Origin: Lentinula raphanica
Taxonomy: Eukaryota > Basidiomycota > Agaricomycetes > Agaricales > Omphalotaceae
Direction: 5' to 3'
DNA length: 64,000 nt
Assembly: GCA_027919835.1 (NCBI GenBank)
Contig: JANVFP010000027.1
Span: 1-64,000, forward strand
Below, in pieces: positions 33,662 to 47,200 of this stretch. The first letter of the stretch is position 1. Every line of letters begins with the position of its first letter. Below the pieces are notes generated by a model. It saw only the letters and a list, made by a program, of their open reading frames with translations. It did not search any database and was not told the origin of the DNA. A program made the position numbers and the translations under genes.

Positions 33662-35102
33662 TAGCCTCGCTAGCCAGTCAGATAGTCACTAGGGGCGCAC
33701 ATTTTTATTACGGCCTGTAATTTCTGAACAATATAGGAAGAATGCTGAACAATAATTAATTCAGTTTACCTCCAAAACCCTTTGTCTTTTTTTGGTATAA
33801 TCAATTTAATCTTTTTCTTTTGAAAACATTGTTCTTTTTTGATTGTCAATGAAACTCTTTCCCGCCCGGCAAATAGTCTCTTTCTCATTTGATAACGATT
33901 ATCTTTCCCCACGGTGGAATCTTATCTTTCCCACTGGATGAATCTAATCTTTCCCACTCAACAAATCTAATCTTTCCCATTGAGAACAAGGACCCTTTCA
34001 CCCTCGTAAACAATTTTTTTTATGGAGGGCGAAAGTGAATGCCTGCTTTTCTTAATGCTCTAAGAGTGCCCAATGAAACCCTCTGCACTTGTCCCTCTAC
34101 CAAAACCCAATCTGCAGTCATTCTAGATCTTTGAATGCTTGAGATGGCTCTGGATTTGGGAGGAAGCTTGGGCGCTACTTCAGTCTGAGCATTAAGAAAA
34201 GTGGGCATTCACTTTTGCCCTCCGTAAAAAAAATTTTTTACGAGGGTGAAAGGCTCCTTGTCCTCAATGGGAAAGATAAGATTTGAGTGTGGGGAAAGAT
34301 AAGATTTGGCTGGAAGGAAAGATAATCAATAATGAATGGGAAAGATAATCGATGCCAAGCGGGAAAGGGTTTCATTGCTGAGCGAAAAAGAACAATGATT
34401 CCGGAAGAGAAAATTTAATTTGATCACATCGAGAAAGACAAAGGTTTTCTGAGGTAAATAATACTGTATAGCATTTGGCATACTACCCATATTGCTCAGT
34501 AATTACAGGCCGTAATAAAAATGAGCGCCCCTAGTGAGTTCAACGAAGAGTAAACACATTCGTTGAATAACAGCCTGGTTGCAAGGGACTGAGGGACTCC
34601 CATGCTTGGATTTTTGAAACTCCAATGTGATGCCGGAAGGATTCCAAGCATATGAGTCATGGATATCCTCACGTGAAATGTCAATTTCTTTCAGCACCAT
34701 CATCTACCTTCGTCATCTACCTTCGTTCAACATCATTCCTTATTATATGTGAATGGGGACAGCCTCAACTCTGGCTCTCCTTCTAGTCATTCTTTCAATA
34801 CTAAATAGCAAACTTGATCTAATCTGGACCTCAATTCGCCCTCATCTACCCCACAATATCTATGATTATGTGTTAGAGGGGATCTGTAAAGCTTTGGAAG
34901 GCTATTGTATCATCTCTGTAATCAAGATTGGAACCTTCACATTCAGAGTCGCTCATGGTCGTGTTATTGGACCTCGTCATTTGCAATATTCATAGAAAAT
35001 CTGATATCTTATCTATCCATGATAACCGGCTGTAACCGGCACACCAGGCGGACTTTGAAAAATCTGAGCATGGGGGTCCCCCAGTCCCTTGCTAGCAGGC
35101 TA
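33662..35102. mobile_element. 1,441-bp composite inverted-repeat element with 9-bp target duplication
   Basis: The direct repeat CCCATTCAA at 33653-33661 and 35103-35111 flanks the insert. The ends TAGCCTCGCTAGC and GCTAGCAGGCTA are inverted. The paralogous copy near 25.68 kb has the uninterrupted site (CCATTCAATGGAATATACC). A 9-bp duplication suggests a Mutator-like mechanism. It contains a nested element (33687-34536) and a second inverted repeat pair (34563-34640 against 35030-35111). No transposase is seen. Confidence 0.8.
33687..34536. mobile_element. 850-bp inverted-repeat element nested in the 1.44-kb element
   Basis: The termini CACTAGGGGCGCACATTTTT and the complementary AAAAATGAGCGCCCCTAGTG continue as TATTACGGCCTGTAATT. 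Inside, GGGAAAGAT/ATCTTTCCC motifs and an inner palindrome (about 34010-34245) are symmetric. A 62-codon frame (34208-34020) with RSRMTADWVLVEGQVQRVSL might be a transposase remnant, but this is weak. Confidence 0.75.
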
Positions 35103-35111
35103 CCCATTCAA

Positions 35112-36053
35112 TAGAATACACCCTGATATACCTTGTGACACTAGTATAATTCATATCTAGATATTTCATCATGTGGCTTCATGCCCTCAGCCATGCTGAG
35201 CGCTAAGCAATGAGTTGCTATAGAAATTCCACTGCTTGCTCTCACAGCCTTTTCAACCTGTTGGGTGATATTGGGAGATATCGAAGGATTGAAAGATTGA
35301 AAGAAAGAGCCAGCTTTTGGAGTTAATTGGTCCAGGAAGGCAAACCAAATATTTGAGATCTCAAGTTTTTGAAACATTTTATTTATAAATGTAAAGCATC
35401 TTATGCAGGGGAGCCCCCTGGACCCCATGCTGCTGCGAGCCCACTGCATGGAGCTTAATGCCTGCAGCGGGCCCACTGTGTGGAGCTTGATGCCTACGGT
35501 GAGCATTTAGTTCGAGCTTCAACTTCAAGTTGTTTGATGATTTTTATTATCATGATTATCACCCATGGGAAAACAACACATTGTTCATGACACCCTCTTA
35601 TAAAGGAAAACAACTGCAAGTTGCAACTAGATGTCTGTATTGTAAGTAGTAAGTACTCTCTGCGCCACTTTCCTGTGACTCTTTGGTCTGTAAGGTCTGT
35701 AAGGGTCTGTATGTAACAAATGTAACATGTTACACTTTGACAGTCAGATTCAGGGTATTCTACAAGGGACTTCAATATGGATAGATTGGTATGAGGACAA
35801 TCAAGTATGTATGGTGCGGACTACTTAGTAACCCTTAAAGTAGTAGCCCTTAATTGACATCAGGAAACAGTGAAATGATATGTATCCCACACTCAGTTGT
35901 CAGTATGCTCTGTAGAGCCTGTAGCATTGGCACGTTGATTTGTATCACTCAGTATGCTCTGTATTGTGCCCGAGTCTCTCCGTGTAGCTGTAAATTGACC
36001 ATATGTTTCCCTTGGCTATCCATAGACTATGCATTCTTGGCGTGTAAATACAA
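35112..36053. other. Unassigned sequence, possible decayed exon
   Basis: A minus-strand frame of 121 codons (35506-35141) includes FLDQLTPKAGSFFQSFNPSI but no family is recognised. GC-rich GGGCCCACTG repeats lie at 35400-35480. Otherwise nothing is seen. Confidence 0.3.
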
Positions 36054-38227
36054 AGTATACAAATGAATATGGGTGAATATTCAAAAAACATGGCTATTGA
36101 AGTACTCAACGATTTATGACACTGTAGGCAAACCAGTTGCAAAATGGCATGTTTGTCCAGATGTGAAGGTCATCACTGGCACCCCTTCAATGACTCTGCT
36201 CACTGGGAGGCATCGAGCTTAAGTATACAAGTTCAACTCTGTCATATGAAGTTTTGATGCCGAGCTAGTGCCGAGCGCGCTTATATTAATTGGTGGCCGC
36301 CCAAAAGAGCGCCCTTATTTATTATCCTCTCGCCTCTCTTACCTTTGCCACGTCACTCCTTTACCTTCTCCTGTATCATCCCGTTACTTTGTTTTGCAAT
36401 TCGAGGATCCATCCGAACATCAGAGGAACCAAACTATGGATACCGAATGACCTATCGCAGGCTAGAGAGATGGTGGCCACAATGATGTATTTTGTACACA
36501 AGACGCTATGTGAGTAACCCTTTTGAGCCACCAATTTTCGCTGCACAACTGCCACTTTTCCAGCTTTATTTTGAACTTCCATCACACCTTCAACATTTGA
36601 CAGTCAACGCTTGATGGTTACACAGCCAATGGTCAATAGTGTACAGGGGGCTCAATCATCGTTGAGGTAAGTCGCACAATTTTTTCCAGTACTAAACTCG
36701 AACTAATGCTTTTATTGCAGATATACCACGGGACGTTCAGTGATCAACAGCTAACTATCAACGTTCACCAAATACATGATCAATGTTCATTCAAAGTTCA
36801 CGACTCAATGAGTCAATATTGGACCTCAACCATTGTTGAAGTAAGTCGTACATCTTTTTCGTCTACTCAACTTCACTGACGCTCCTCTTCCTTTTCTCCT
36901 TTTCAATCCCAGCTACCGACGAACTGCCTAGGTACCATTATAAGTAATTGAATAGTTGTACATATAACTTCACTGTTTGGGTACTACATACTAGTTAGGT
37001 TGAGGTTCGACATCTGACCCAGATACTCTTCTTCACTGAATCCAATTTCTCTTTCATTTACTTGTTCGTTGTGATTGAGTACAACAACATTAAGAAATCA
37101 AGTACCCTGTAAGATTTGGTCCCATTAGTGATCCATAAAAAATACAACACATTACACCGCATTACAGACTGATACAGACTTATATAGAACATTACGCTAT
37201 TTACACAAAGCGATACAGTGTAATACAGAACAGTACACCAGTCAATACAAAGCGATACAGAGCTATACAGAGCAGAGTCTCAGCGCTACTGTAGCATCCA
37301 GACCAATAATGATTACCCCGCCAGTGATACTGATAGGGGGGACCGTGTATTCCGCTACTCCCGCTACATAGGATACTTATCAATACAGACACGGTTCAGT
37401 TTTTCCTGATGGAGATTGAAAGATAATTTTGAACATTTGAATACTTTGTATACAGTATAAGAATGAGGATGGCTGAGTCCTGACCCATGGGTCAATACTT
37501 ATTTCAAAGGCCAGGTGAATGATTCAGGATATTGATGAGGGATGACATGATGATGGATGAAGTTAAAGCACTGAAACTTGGGCTTAAGACTCATGAGTGG
37601 AGGATTTTGATGGAGGCAATGGAAACAGAAGAGATACAAGATAGAGCTTGGATTTTGCATGATGGGGTACTTGTACATTGAAGACATCGAGTCATATCGT
37701 GTTGTGTTATATCAGAGTAGCAGTAGAAGTAGTAACAGCATATTGAAATAGTAGTACTAAGTAGTCAACATAGCACAGGTTGTGGATGGTCAAACAAGAC
37801 TATGAGTGGTGCAACATCAAGGAAGCATTTGCAAGGTAAGGTAGGACAAGAACTTGTACGCATATTATGTAGGAGTGTAAATGACCCACAACATGAGACG
37901 GAGACGGACTTGGAAGAATGTAAAAGCGTTGTTAAAGTCATAAAGAGAGAGAGGGCAGAGACTGTATGTAGACGGAGACAGAGACAGACAATTCGGTATT
38001 CGGTATTCAATATCAGGGACTGGTATTTGAGAATTGGATATCGAGATTGAGCAGGAAACGAGAACGTGAAGCGGAACACAAACGAAGAAGAAAAAGAGAA
38101 ACAAGAAAGAAAGAATAAAGAACACAGAATTTTTTTTTGTTTTTGTGTAAACTGAAACGTTTCGTTCAACAAACAAAAAAGAAAAAAAAACTCGAACCCT
38201 CCTGTCCCTATACCACTTTATACCACC
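36054..38227. other. eIF3a downstream flank, left arm of an inverted duplication
   Basis: Every base from 36054 to 38324 reappears inverted at 41995-44265 with almost no differences. Contents: an ATACAG-rich stretch (37150-37290), a CATCAGGAAAA-type terminus (near 37408), and dispersed repeat A copy 2 (37430-38140). Two similar short blocks (TCAAYCATYGTTGARGTAAG at about 36653 and 36826) resemble duplicated exon/intron borders. No gene is recognised. Confidence 0.6.
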
Positions 38228-38324
38228 TCAACGACCCCCTCTCCCTCCCATCCCACCACCCCTCCTTGCCTTCCACACTCCTCCTCCTCCGGCGGCACCT
38301 CCAGTACTACTACCTTTCTTATCC
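38228..38324 (-). pseudogene. Separated C-terminal tail of eIF3a
   Basis: On the minus strand the frame DKKGSSTGGAAGGGGVWKAR then RGGGMGGRGGR ends at a TGA at 38230-38228. The tryptophan-containing, RG-rich end resembles the usual eIF3a C-terminus. It begins with GGATAAG (38324-38318), the same 7 bp that ends the main eIF3a part at 47674-47668, so the Z insertion split the last exon here. Joining across one copy of the 7 bp is in frame. Because Z brings a stop after HFRHP, the tail is probably no longer translated. Confidence 0.8.
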
Positions 38325-41300
38325 AGTGCACTTCAGGCACCCTTAAATCCTGCCGACTTAGGGGGGATTACCCACCAAATACCCGTACCTAATGGGGGGG
38401 ATTACCGGGCAATTACCCAATGGGTATTACCCAGTCTGGGTAATACCCTGCCTCTAGTGCCAGGGGTCCTTGTCAGGTATTACCCAAGTTGGTAATACCT
38501 TACCAGTATATAATCATACTGCAATTGGTCAGTGCATGTAGTATGGGGCTTTTATGCATAGTCATATGCAGTATCTTAGCTCACAATTCTTTGTAAAATC
38601 AAAATACCACTTTCTATGGGTAATACCATCAATGGGTAATACCACTCACTAGGAATTTCATTGATAGGCAGAAGGCTGCCACTGAAAGATAATACCAAGG
38701 ATGGGTAATACCTTAGCTGGGTAATACCATTGGGTAATACCACCATTGGGTATTACCTTAGCTGGGTATTACCTTAGCTGGGTAATACCATTAGGTGGGT
38801 AATACCATAGGTGGGTAATAACAGTTCATGCAATGTGCTAGAAACCACAGGTGAATTCAAAAATAGCCATAGTGAGGTACTAGCTAGCTCAGGGACATCA
38901 AACTTACCTAAAAAGGAAATTGGTCTAAAAATAAAACTTGATCTCATCAGGTAGTGAAAAATCTGAAAAAAATCATAAAAATACTCAAAAAATTCAGGGT
39001 TGCTTTGTTGGCCTTGAAAATGCAAAAAAAAAAAAAACATGCAACACTTTTGAAAAATGACATCACTCCAAATCATACCAAATTTACTATACATTAGGTA
39101 TATATGGTGTACATGCTATTTTTAGCACATCTAGTACCCTCAGACACTCAGGAAAGCTTATATCATTCAATATATTCACTGGCAGCATACTCACTGCTTA
39201 TTATACTACATGATGAAAAACCTTAGAGCAGTAGTAATGTATATCATACTCAATATACTTAATTCACTCAACAATAAAAAAATATCAGAACAGTATTCAT
39301 GTGTGCTATACTTAACACACTTAATACACTTTACAATGAAACAACTTGGAACAATATTATAGTAATGTATATTATACTCAACACACTTACTACACTTGAT
39401 AATAATGAAAAACCTCGGAACAGTGTTCATGTGTGTTATACTTAACATACTTCACAATGAAAAGCCTTGGACTCCAGTATTCATGTGTGCTATACTTACC
39501 ACACTTAATACACTTTCAATAAATAACACTAGTAATATATATCATACTCAACCACACTTAACAATGAAAAACCTCAGAACAGTGTTCCTGTGTATTATAT
39601 TTAACACACTTGAAACACTTAACAATGCAAAACCTTGGAACAGTGTTCATGTGTTTTATACTCAACACACTCAACACACTTATTAATGATAGTGAGTGTG
39701 TTGAGTAGTATTCAGTGTGTTAACAATTATTATGCTTATTACACTCAACAGACTTCATCAGTAAGTATAAAACACCTTCAATGGATCATTGTTATACTAT
39801 AACACACATATAACAACGAGTTTTGGGCGCTTATGGGCGCTTATTTGGGGTTTTTGAGTCGAAATTCATTAATAGCACACTCAACAATTTTTGTGTAGCC
39901 TTTATATTGTGTCAAAATGTTGTTCATACCATATTCCTCTAGATACAATTCAGAGAACTTGAAAATTCAACATCTGGAGGTAGCTATATTGTGATCTTTT
40001 GTGATATAACAGTGTTTTATGTAAATGTCAATGCATATGTCCATGTAATGCAAGTATACTGATGCTGGTTCATGAGGAAATCACTCCTACAGTCTACTGG
40101 CAGTGTCTGTACATGATTCAAATAGCTATCATGAAAGGTGGACTCTGTGATATACATGTACATGTTTCATGTACACTATGGATGTCTACACTTACATGTA
40201 ACAATAGATGTCATATTCTATGACCCCCATTACAGATCTCTTAGCTGTATCACATAGAGTTAACATAGAATAGATTGTAGGATGACTTTTTGCACCACCC
40301 ACTGGTAACAGTTTGACTTCATAACATGGGTGTATGCATTGTCATTTGCATAAAACACCCTTAAATCATGAAAGATCATAATATATTCAGCCCTACAGGC
40401 TATGTTTTTGAGTTCTCCAGATTGTATCTAGAGCAATATGATATAGACAACATCCTGACACAATGTAGAGCCCACACAAAAATTATTGAGTGTGCTATTA
40501 ATCAATTTCGACTCAAAAACACCAAATAAGCGCCCATAAGTGCCCAAAACTCGTTGTTATAAGTGGGTTATAGTATAACAATGTTACATTAAAGGTGTGT
40601 TATACTTACTGATGAAGTGTGTTGAGTGTAAAAGTATAATGAGTGATAACACTACTCCGAGGTTTCGATTGTTAAGTGTGTTATATTCATTGATAAAGTG
40701 TGTTGAGTATAACATGATGCAGTAACACTGTTCTGAATTTTTTTAATTGTTAAGTGTGTTAAGTATAATACACATGAGCACCAATCCGAGTTTTTTTTCA
40801 TTATTCAGTATATTGAGTCAAGTGTGTTAAGTATAACACTGTTCTGAAGTTCTTCATTGTTCAGTGTGTTAAGCATAACACACATGTTACTGTTACAAGG
40901 TTTTTTTTTGTTGACTGTGTTAAGTGTAATAAACATTGAGTATAGTAAATATATTGAATGATATAGGCTATCTGAGTGTTTGAGGGTGCTAGGTGTGCTA
41001 AAAATAGCATATAGATCATCTATATATAATGCCTGATAGTTCTGGTATGATTTGAAGTGATGAAATTTTTTACACTTGTCGCATCTTTTTTTTATTTTGC
41101 ATTTTCAGGGCCAACAAAGCAACCCTGAATTTTTTAAAGCAACCCTGAATTTTTTGAGTATTTTTATGATTTTTTTCAGATTTTTCACTACCTGATGAGA
41201 TCAAGTTTTATTTTTGACCAATTTCCTTTTTAGGTAATTTTGATGTCCCTGAGCTAGCTAGTACCTCACTATGGCTATTTTTGAATTCACCTGTGGTTTC

Positions 41301-41994
41301 TAGCACATTGCATGAACTGTTATTACCCACCTATGGTATTACCCACCTAATGGTATTACCCATCTAATGGTATTACCCAACTATGGTAATACCCAGCTAA
41401 GGTAATACCCAATGGTGGTATTACCCATCTAATGGTATTACCCAACTATGGTAATACCCAGCTAAGGTAATACCCAATGGTGGTATTACCCATCTAATGG
41501 TATTACCCAACTATGGTAATACCCAGCTAAGGTAATACCCAATGGTGGTATTACCCAGCTAAGGTAATACCCAGCTAAGGTATACCCAATGGTGGTATTA
41601 CCCAATGGTATTACCCAGCTAAGGTATTACCCATCCTTGGTATTATCTTTCAGTGGCAGCCTTCTGCCTATCAATGAAATTCCTAGTGAGTGGTATTACC
41701 CATAGAAAGTGGTATTTTGATTTTACAAAGAATTGTGAGCTAAGATACTGCATATGACTATGCATAAAAGCCTCATACTACATGCACTGACCAATTGCAG
41801 TATGATTATATACTGGTAAGGTATTACCAACTTGGGTAATACCTGACAAGGACCCCTGGCACTAGAGGCAGGGTATTACCCAGACTGGGTAATACCCATT
41901 GGGTAATTGCCCGGTAATCCCCCCCATTAGGTACGGGTATTTGGTGGGTAATCCCCCCTAAGTCGGCAGGATTTAAGGGTGCCTGAAGTGCACT
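38325..41994. mobile_element. Foldback element Z, copy 1 (3.67 kb)
   Basis: A long inverted repeat with termini AGTGCACTTCAGGCACCC and GGGTGCCTGAAGTGCACT. Each arm has a subterminal GGTAATACC array (38380-38830 and 41320-41910), a block with GATGAGATCAAGTTTTATTT, an AACACACTTA-rich zone, and a core TTTTGGGCGCTTATGGGCGC. An unpaired loop lies at about 40045-40325. No transposase is present. The left flank has CTTATCC (38318-38324), but the right flank has its inverse GGATAAG (41995-42001), so this copy is not bounded by a normal direct duplication. Confidence 0.82.
38380..38830. repeat. Subterminal GGTAATACC / GGTATTACC array of Z
   Basis: The 9-mer GGTAATACC and its complement GGTATTACC recur many times at irregular spacing, often as TGGGTAATACCAT. 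Matching arrays are at 41320-41910, 44290-44680 and 47170-47640. Subterminal arrays like this are typical transposase-binding sites of large DNA transposons; that role is inferred. Confidence 0.88.
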
Positions 41995-44265
41995 GGATAA
42001 GAAAGGTAGTAGTACTGGAGGTGCCGCCGGAGGAGGAGGAGTGTGGAAGGCAAGGAGGGGTGGTGGGATGGGAGGGAGAGGGGGTCGTTGAGGTGGTATA
42101 AAGTGGTATAGGGACAGGAGGGTTCGAGTTTTTTTTTCTTTTTTGTTTGTTGAACGAAACGTTTCAGTTTACACAAAAACAAAAAAAAATTCTGTGTTCT
42201 TTATTCTTTCTTTCTTGTTTCTCTTTTTCTTCTTCGTTTGTGTTCCGCTTCACGTTCTCGTTTCCTGCTCAATCTCGATATCCAATTCTCAAATACCAGT
42301 CCCTGATATTGAATACCGAATACCGAATTGTCTGTCTCTGTCTCCGTCTACATACAGTCTCTGCCCTCTCTCTCTTTATGACTTTAACAACGCTTTTACA
42401 TTCTTCCAAGTCCGTCTCCGTCTCATGTTGTGGGTCATTTACACTCCTACATAATATGCGTACAAGTTCTTGTCCTACCTTACCTTGCAAATGCTTCCTT
42501 GATGTTGCACCACTCATAGTCTTGTTTGACCATCCACAACCTGTGCTATGTTGACTACTTAGTACTACTATTTCAATATGCTGTTACTACTTCTACTGCT
42601 ACTCTGATATAACACAACACGATATGACTCGATGTCTTCAATGTACAAGTACCCCATCATGCAAAATCCAAGCTCTATCTTGTATCTCTTCTGTTTCCAT
42701 TGCCTCCATCAAAATCCTCCACTCATGAGTCTTAAGCCCAAGTTTCAGTGCTTTAACTTCATCCATCATCATGTCATCCCTCATCAATATCCTGAATCAT
42801 TCACCTGGCCTTTGAAATAAGTATTGACCCATGGGTCAGGACTCAGCCATCCTCATTCTTATACTGTATACAAAGTATTCAAATGTTCAAAATTATCTTT
42901 CAATCTCCATCAGGAAAAACTGAACCGTGTCTGTATTGATAAGTATCCTATGTAGCGGGAGTAGCGGAATACACGGTCCCCCCTATCAGTATCACTGGCG
43001 GGGTAATCATTATTGGTCTGGATGCTACAGTAGCGCTGAGACTCTGCTCTGTATAGCTCTGTATCGCTTTGTATTGACTGGTGTACTGTTCTGTATTACA
43101 CTGTATCGCTTTGTGTAAATAGCGTAATGTTCTATATAAGTCTGTATCAGTCTGTAATGCGGTGTAATGTGTTGTATTTTTTATGGATCACTAATGGGAC
43201 CAAATCTTACAGGGTACTTGATTTCTTAATGTTGTTGTACTCAATCACAACGAACAAGTAAATGAAAGAGAAATTGGATTCAGTGAAGAAGAGTATCTGG
43301 GTCAGATGTCGAACCTCAACCTAACTAGTATGTAGTACCCAAACAGTGAAGTTATATGTACAACTATTCAATTACTTATAATGGTACCTAGGCAGTTCGT
43401 CGGTAGCTGGGATTGAAAAGGAGAAAAGGAAGAGGAGCGTCAGTGAAGTTGAGTAGACGAAAAAGATGTACGACTTACTTCAACAATGGTTGAGGTCCAA
43501 TATTGACTCATTGAGTCGTGAACTTTGAATGAACATTGATCATGTATTTGGTGAACGTTGATAGTTAGCTGTTGATCACTGAACGTCCCGTGGTATATCT
43601 GCAATAAAAGCATTAGTTCGAGTTTAGTACTGGAAAAAATTGTGCGACTTACCTCAACGATGATTGAGCCCCCTGTACACTATTGACCATTGGCTGTGTA
43701 ACCATCAAGCGTTGACTGTCAAATGTTGAAGGTGTGATGGAAGTTCAAAATAAAGCTGGAAAAGTGGCAGTTGTGCAGCGAAAATTGGTGGCTCAAAAGG
43801 GTTACTCACATAGCGTCTTGTGTACAAAATACATCATTGTGGCCACCATCTCTCTAGCCTGCGATAGGTCATTCGGTATCCATAGTTTGGTTCCTCTGAT
43901 GTTCGGATGGATCCTCGAATTGCAAAACAAAGTAACGGGATGATACAGGAGAAGGTAAAGGAGTGACGTGGCAAAGGTAAGAGAGGCGAGAGGATAATAA
44001 ATAAGGGCGCTCTTTTGGGCGGCCACCAATTAATATAAGCGCGCTCGGCACTAGCTCGGCATCAAAACTTCATATGACAGAGTTGAACTTGTATACTTAA
44101 GCTCGATGCCTCCCAGTGAGCAGAGTCATTGAAGGGGTGCCAGTGATGACCTTCACATCTGGACAAACATGCCATTTTGCAACTGGTTTGCCTACAGTGT
44201 CATAAATCGTTGAGTACTTCAATAGCCATGTTTTTTGAATATTCACCCATATTCATTTGTATACT
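41995..44265. repeat. Inverted copy of the eIF3a 3' flank (arm of an 8.2-kb palindrome)
   Basis: The reverse complement of 36054-38324, with symmetry centre at about 40160. It includes a second copy of the eIF3a tail on the plus strand (41995-42091, TGA at 42089) and dispersed repeat A. At 44265/44266 the copy stops abruptly and continues in the middle of a Z arm (equivalent to 38584), so this is a rejoining point and not an element end. Confidence 0.88.
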
Positions 44266-47200
44266 CAATTCTTTGTAAAATCAAAATACCACTTTCTATG
44301 GGTAATACCACTCACTAGGAATTTCATTGATAGGCAGAAGGCTGCCACTGAAAGATAATACCAAGGATGGGTAATACCTTAGCTGGGTAATACCATTGGG
44401 TAATACCACCATTGGGTATACCTTAGCTGGGTATTACCTTAGCTGGGTAATACCACCATTGGGTATTACCTTAGCTGGGTATTACCATAGTTGGGTAATA
44501 CCATTAGATGGGTAATACCACCATTGGTATTACCTTAGCTGGGTATTACCATAGTTGGGTAATACCATTAGATGGGTAATACCACCATTGGGTATTACCT
44601 TAGCTGGGTATTACCATAGTTGGGTAATACCATTAGATGGGTAATACCATTAGGTGGGTAATACCATAGGTGGGTAATAACAGTTCATGCAATGTGCTAG
44701 AAACCACAGGTGAATTCAAAAATAGCCATAGTGAGGTACTAGCTAGCTCAGGGACATCAAAATTACCTAAAAAGGAAATTGGTCAAAAATAAAACTTGAT
44801 CTCATCAGGTAGTGAAAAATCTGAAAAAAATCATAAAAATACTCAAAAAATTCAGGTTGCTTTAAAAAATTCAGGGTTGCTTTGTTGGCCCTGAAAATGC
44901 AAAATAAAAAAAAGATGCGACAAGTGTAAAAAATTTCATCACTTCAAATCATACCAGAACTATCAGGCATTATATATAGATGATCTATATGCTATTTTTA
45001 GCACACCTAGCACCCTCAAACACTCAGATAGCCTATATCATTCAATATATTTACTATACTCAATGTTTATTACACTTAACACAGTCAACAAAAAAAAACC
45101 TTGTAACAGTAACATGTGTGTTATGCTTAACACACTGAACAATGAAGAACTTCAGAACAGTGTTATACTTAACACACTTGACTCAATATACTGAATAATG
45201 AAAAAAAACTCGGATTGGTGCTCATGTGTATTATACTTAACACACTTAACAATTAAAAAATTCAGAACAGTGTTACTGCATCATGTTATACTCAACACAC
45301 TTTATCAATGAATATAACACACTTAACAATCGAAACCTCGGAGTAGTGTTATCACTCATTATACTTTTACACTCAACACACTTCATCAGTAAGTATAACA
45401 CACCTTTAATGTAACATTGTTATACTATAACCCACTTATAACAACGAGTTTTGGGCACTTATGGGCGCTTATTTGGTGTTTTTGAGTCGAAATTGATTAA
45501 TAGCACACTCAATAATTTTTGTGTGGGCTCTACATTGTGTCAGGATGTTGTCTATATCATATTGCTCTAGATACAATCTGGAGAACTCAAAAACATAGCC
45601 TGTAGGGCTGAATATATTATGATCTTTCATGATTTAAGGGTGTTTTATGCAAATGACAATGCATACACCCATGTTATGAAGTCAAACTGTTACCAGTGGG
45701 TGGTGCAAAAAGTCATCCTACAATCTATTCTATGTTAACTCTATGTGATACAGCTAAGAGATCTGTAATGGGGGTCATAGAATATGACATCTATTGTTAC
45801 ATGTAAGTGTAGACATCCATAGTGTACATGAAACATGTACATGTATATCACAGAGTCCACCTTTCATGATAGCTATTTGAATCATGTACAGACACTGCCA
45901 GTAGACTGTAGGAGTGATTTCCTCATGAACCAGCATCAGTATACTTGCATTACATGGACATATGCATTGACATTTACATAAAACACTGTTATATCACAAA
46001 AGATCACAATATAGCTACCTCCAGATGTTGAATTTTCAAGTTCTCTGAATTGTATCTAGAGGAATATGGTATGAACAACATTTTGACACAATATAAAGGC
46101 TACACAAAAATTGTTGAGTGTGCTATTAATGAATTTCGACTCAAAAACCCCAAATAAGCGCCCATAAGCGCCCAAAACTCGTTGTTATATGTGTGTTATA
46201 GTATAACAATGATCCATTGAAGGTGTTTTATACTTACTGATGAAGTCTGTTGAGTGTAATAAGCATAATAATTGTTAACACACTGAATACTACTCAACAC
46301 ACTCACTATCATTAATAAGTGTGTTGAGTGTGTTGAGTATAAAACACATGAACACTGTTCCAAGGTTTTGCATTGTTAAGTGTTTCAAGTGTGTTAAATA
46401 TAATACACAGGAACACTGTTCTGAGGTTTTTCATTGTTAAGTGTGGTTGAGTATGATATATATTACTAGTGTTATTTATTGAAAGTGTATTAAGTGTGGT
46501 AAGTATAGCACACATGAATACTGGAGTCCAAGGCTTTTCATTGTGAAGTATGTTAAGTATAACACACATGAACACTGTTCCGAGGTTTTTCATTATTATC
46601 AAGTGTAGTAAGTGTGTTGAGTATAATATACATTACTATAATATTGTTCCAAGTTGTTTCATTGTAAAGTGTATTAAGTGTGTTAAGTATAGCACACATG
46701 AATACTGTTCTGATATTTTTTTATTGTTGAGTGAATTAAGTATATTGAGTATGATATACATTACTACTGCTCTAAGGTTTTCATCATGTAGTATAATAAG
46801 CAGTGAGTATGCTGCCAGTGAATATATTGAATGATATAAGCTTTCCTGAGTGTCTGAGGGTACTAGATGTGCTAAAAATAGCATGTACACCATATATACC
46901 TAATGTATAGTAAATTTGGTATGATTTGGAGTGATGTCATTTTTCAAAAGTGTTGCATGTTTTTTTTTTTTTGCATTTTCAAGGCCAACAAAGCAACCCT
47001 GAATTTTTTGAGTATTTTTATGATTTTTTTCAGATTTTTCACTACCTGATGAGATCAAGTTTTATTTTTAGACCAATTTCCTTTTTAGGTAAGTTTGATG
47101 TCCCTGAGCTAGCTAGTACCTCACTATGGCTATTTTTGAATTCACCTGTGGTTTCTAGCACATTGCATGAACTGTTATTACCCACCTATGGTATTACCCA

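Noticed and set aside
38380..41910. CRISPR array
   Set aside because: GGTAATACC units are short, irregularly spaced, in both orientations and in a eukaryotic element; there are no spacers of constant length and no cas genes.
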